From Strongylocentrotus purpuratus (lineage: Eukaryota > Echinodermata > Echinoidea > Camarodonta > Strongylocentrotidae), in assembly GCF_000002235.5 (NCBI RefSeq), contig NW_022145611.1, forward strand, positions 20,148,114 through 20,212,113: DNA of 64,000 nt. The letters are read 5' to 3'. Below are positions 59,301-64,000 of the stretch, piece by piece (position 1 is the stretch's first letter; each line of letters opens with the position of its first letter). The notes under the pieces were generated by a model. The model had not been told where the DNA came from. It searched no databases and worked only from the letters and a program-made list of their open reading frames with translations. Made by a program: the position numbers and the translations under genes.

Positions 59301-61129
59301 ATGAGGAAAACAACTTTGTCTAAAATTTAAAGGACACCCTTTCCACGTCAAAGAGACGAACTAGTACTGTTCCAAATATTAAAGTGAAGTCTACAATGTA
59401 CATGAATCTCAATCTTAATTTCAAATGCATGATAGAAATACTATGCTTTTTCGTAAGTCGGGTTTACAGTTTGACAAAACCAGACAACCTAGATATGTCA
59501 AATTTAAACATGAAAAACTAAATCTTCAACTACAAAATTAAGATACTGATCATGATAAAATGAAACCCTACTTTAAGACGTAATTTCTTTCATATTTTTT
59601 CTGTAGTATAACCTCATGAAGTCTGCAATAACTAATGAATAGCTTTTTTGGACAGCTGGTGGATATATTCAAAAACTTCTTATCGAGCGACCGAACCTCG
59701 AAATAGCAGAAAATCTGAAAATTAAATGAAAAAAAAAAATATTGTGTACAGTGAATGCTGATTTATCTCTCTAAACCTATAAATCGTAAACTTTAAAACC
59801 CATAAATAAAGTAATATACATTTTTTTTAAAATGATAACCCTCCACAGGCTACTTATTGGATAATAAAAAACGAAGAAACAACCACAAAGTTACATTATG
59901 TTTGACTCACTTGGTTACAAGATAATTCTCTCATTTTTTTTTCTTCATACAAATAAAAATTGAAGTGACTGCCACTTAATTAATAAAAAAATCACTCTCA
60001 TAACATTGTAGTTTGGAGGGGGGGGGGGTCTTGATGAACAAACAAAAAGTTTCATACCATTCGTTCGTTATACAAACAACAATAACCCCCAAAACAAAAG
60101 GTAATATATATTATCACCAGTATCAATATGATTTTACTTTCATTAGCTTATAAATTTTCAAACGACAGCTTTAGATTGTTGTTTAAATTTTAAGCAGACA
60201 TTATGAAAATTAGCGCACGAAGAAAAGAGCTATATATATCTCTAGATGATAAACGTTTATCGTTCTGCTGTTCTTAAAACCAGTGAGTCTGTTTGTCAGT
60301 CAGCCGGATATTTAATGATTGTATCCCAAGGAATAGCATTCCCATTGGAGAGAGACCAAACTGTATACAGAGGGCGTCAGTGAATTTCTTACTCTTGCAG
60401 AGTGAATACGTACGTAAAGTTGCTACCAGTTTCGATGCACATAAGTCTATATTAAGAATAGAATCAGAAGAATAAAAAACAGCCACGATCTTTCAAACTA
60501 TACACAATCATTAAAATCTTCTCATTTTTCTAACGAAAAAAACAAAAAACATGCCCCTAAGGCCCTAACCTCTCCCCCATCTCCCCGTTGACGTACTTGC
60601 TGGCATTATTGTCACTTATTTCTGAAAAGTATTATAATTTAAATAATTCATAAAAAGAATAGGTTCTCTAGTTACATCCACTTTTTGCAGGGAAGTACAT
60701 GGGAAGTCTGATTTAGTCGCATTCCACAGAACAACCGAGATAAGCATGACGACATTTTGGACGCGATGCGTCATTTTCTGACCGAAAGTGTGCAGAAATG
60801 AACGTCACGTGTCACGTTTGTCAAAGAGCGCCATCTTGCGAAAAGATTGCAAAACATAATTTGTAAAGACTGTGAACATGCAGATAACTACCCCCGGACC
60901 AATAGGAGTTTATAGTCGACAAGCTAGTCTATTAGTTTATTGGCTGGACTACCACACCCGGACGACTACTCCTGGTCAACAACCCTCTGGACAACTACTA
61001 CGGAACAGAACACCCATGGAAGACAATACCTTCCCCCCACAGGATATCGCGGCTTAACCCCTTACAACATAGACGGTAATTACCAAAACTTCACTATGCT
61101 CTTCACGTTCTTACCTGCATTATCATCAT

Positions 61130-61570
61130 AATCATCGCTATTTGCTAGCATATCATAATCGCTGCCAACACCACCGTCACCTCATACTCATCATCATCAT
61201 TGCCAACGTTAACAAGTATCATCACCTTCGTCAAACTTTATCAATGTCATCATCATAATCATCGTCGTCACTTTATCATCATCTTTGTTAATATCAATGT
61301 CACGATCATCGTCACCATCAACATCAATCATTATCAACATCACCAGCATCAACGTTAAGCATTATCATAATCTTTGTTGGAATAGTATCAATATCATGAT
61401 CATATTCATATCAACGTCAAAGTGAATTATTATCACCTTGGACGTCACTCATAATCATCGTAATCTTTATCAGACATTATCAAAGTCGTCATCACCACCT
61501 TCAATGCAAGTCATTTATCATCATTATCAACTTAATCATTGTCATTCATATTCATCATCATAATCGACTC
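61130..61570. repeat. ATC/CAT-rich degenerate repeat
   Basis: About 440 bp of ATCATC, CATCAT, TCACC and AACATC triplet variants on the plus strand. Older and more decayed than the ACT array. Confidence 0.85.
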
Positions 61571-62123
61571 TTGCTTTTACAACTTAAATAATGCATTGAT
61601 GACAGCCATACAAGCATGAGCCTATATGGATTCATCTATTAACTATTTTCACACATTTTATATCGAATATACATTTAATCATCAATAATGACGTTGATTT
61701 GAAATCATATTTGGTATTAGTTTAACACGTTAAGTTACTGCACTATGTACTATCAAACTCCGACATAATGACGAATTCGCAAAAGTGGAAAGTCCTGAAA
61801 AATCTAAATGTTGAATATTCCTAATCGAGTTCCAACTGGTGTTTACAATTTCAATGGGCAGCAAATGTTTTCTGATCGGAGCGAGACCCCCAAATCGGCT
61901 GCGATAAGAGACGTTGTTTTCCAGACCCATGTGACCAAATGAGCCCTATTTTGCCTAAACGAACGTTTAATGCTCCAATGTTGTGATGTTATTTTCATTA
62001 ATACATCAGAACGTCCACCAACTGATCTGGGCCCTGTCTTTTAAAGAGTTGCGATTGATCTGAATCAATCGCAAGTTTGCAGTCTCCTATCTATTATATA
62101 CACCGTTTACAAGATGGGGCTCA

Positions 62124-62282
62124 GGGCCCCGTTGCACAAAACTTACCATTGATGGTAACTTTGTCATCAATGGTAACTACCATGAAAACCTTGATTTTGA
62201 TTGGCTGTTGAGCCCTGTTACCATGGTAGTTGCCATTGATGGCAAGGTTACCATCAATGGTAAGTTTTATACAACGGGGCCC
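62124..62282. mobile_element. MITE with GGGCCCCGTTG ends
   Basis: Left GGGCCCCGTTGCACAAAACT-TACCATTGATGGTAAC and right GTTACCATCAATGGTAAGTT-TTATACAACGGGGCCC are inverted over about 36 bp. The interior repeats the TACCAT/ATGGTA and CATTGATGG motifs again, so the 159-bp unit can fold almost entirely on itself. Superfamily not assigned; a target duplication is not evident. Confidence 0.85.
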
Positions 62283-63009
62283 CGATGTATCAAAACTTTG
62301 AAATCTATTCCGAATTCCAATCGTGGCGGGAGTCTCCGAGAGTGCATTGTGCAAAGGGCGTTATCATGTAATGTCCATTTACTATCATACGTAAAACAAC
62401 GGCACACTTTGGTTTGCTTTGGGGTTTTTCCTTTTTTTTTAATAGTAAACATTCCTCGACAAACATTAGAAGTACACTAATCTTTACAAGTATAAAAAAG
62501 AAAAATCTAAAAAGTAAAAGAATGTTTCTTTCCTAAGAATTGTACATCAACAGGCACTTCACAGAAATGTACATATTAAGTACATGTTATGGATCGTCTC
62601 TTTCATATCACTACTTCTTGTATTTGCTTATAAATGTCCAACGAATGAGTACAAAAGAGTGGGAACAGCAGTGGACGAACACCGCCGCATGGAAGTGTGT
62701 TGATGTCGACTGGAGAGATGTGAGCGAAAATTACAAGGATGAAATCAACATGGTTTGACGGGTCTGGTCATTAAACGAAGAACGCCATCTATGTTAAGAA
62801 ACAAACAGGCCGACTGGCCCATCACGCGTCATCGACAATCTCCTGGCTATTTCAGTCATCAGATTACTCGTATTATATACTCGTATTATATACAGTAGAT
62901 TATTGATTGTTAGGGGTTGAATACGGAGATGACATTGACCGATGACTGATTGGCGTGTAAAAGTCCAAATGAAAGGCAAGACAGACATAAGCGATGGCCA
63001 TCCTCCACC

Positions 63010-63038
63010 TCACTTCGATGTCATCATCGTCACGAATT
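63010..63038 (-). CDS. Calmodulin, last coding exon
   Basis: Minus strand. Acceptor CTCCATGCAG, then AA TTC GTG ACG ATG ATG ACA TCG AAG TGA. With the G from the previous exon this reads EFVTMMTSK-stop, the usual C-terminus of invertebrate calmodulin. Stop at 63010-63012. The intron between it and 63808 is 769 bp. The 3'UTR runs to lower coordinates and its end is not clear; an ATTAAA variant occurs near 62440 on the minus strand. Confidence 0.95.
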
Positions 63039-63946
<908 letters not shown>

Positions 63947-64000
63947 TCATTACTCATCATCAGTTTCTTTCAATATTCCTCAACAAGGGTTATTTATTCC

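Noticed and set aside
60872..61131. Possible exon (acceptor-like CATGCAG near 60890, open about 60 codons)
   Set aside because: The frame ends in a stop before a usable donor, no family was recognised, and its second half is a degenerate ACTAC repeat.

Overview
The window is animal nuclear DNA. Genes are split by introns with GT/AG borders, coding density is very low, and the sequence is AT-rich and full of microsatellites, tRNA-derived SINEs and short inverted-repeat transposons. The gene set (goosecoid, a small bHLH factor, calmodulin) and the repeat types suggest a marine invertebrate deuterostome, most likely an echinoderm such as a sea urchin. That assignment is inference, because no species-diagnostic sequence is present.

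Layout. 1-5.2 kb is intergenic, with a non-autonomous hAT-type element carrying a perfect 8-bp target duplication and a perfect 36-bp hairpin. 5.21-14.52 kb is one large DNA transposon. Its inverted ends hold 13 and 20 copies of an 18-bp palindrome, and between them lies a three-piece integrase-type (IS3EU-like) transposase gene. A 4.6-kb Harbinger element with perfect 35-bp inverted ends sits inside that gene. 15.0-17.2 kb holds a LINE 3' end, a hairpin element and a TTAA-flanked MITE.

17.5-20.3 kb is a two-exon bHLH gene on the minus strand (111 codons), recovered by joining two short reading frames across a 2.45-kb intron. 20.3-33.9 kb is intergenic and contains a 135-bp satellite, tandem duplications, microsatellites and a hammerhead-like motif between TA tracts. 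33.9-42.96 kb is goosecoid on the plus strand (three exons, 321 aa), with an eh1 repressor motif and a K50 paired-type homeodomain. 43-63 kb is a long intergenic stretch with SINEs, a kilobase ACT trinucleotide tract, a MITE and a candidate enhancer. 63.0-63.9 kb holds the last two coding exons of calmodulin on the minus strand, and the rest of that gene lies beyond the right edge.

The bHLH gene and goosecoid are transcribed away from each other across 13.6 kb, and goosecoid and calmodulin converge across 20 kb. Two developmental transcription factors in a gene-poor, repeat-rich setting fits a regulatory landscape, but nothing here shows that they act together. The most unusual structure is the pair of phased palindrome arrays in the ends of the large transposon.
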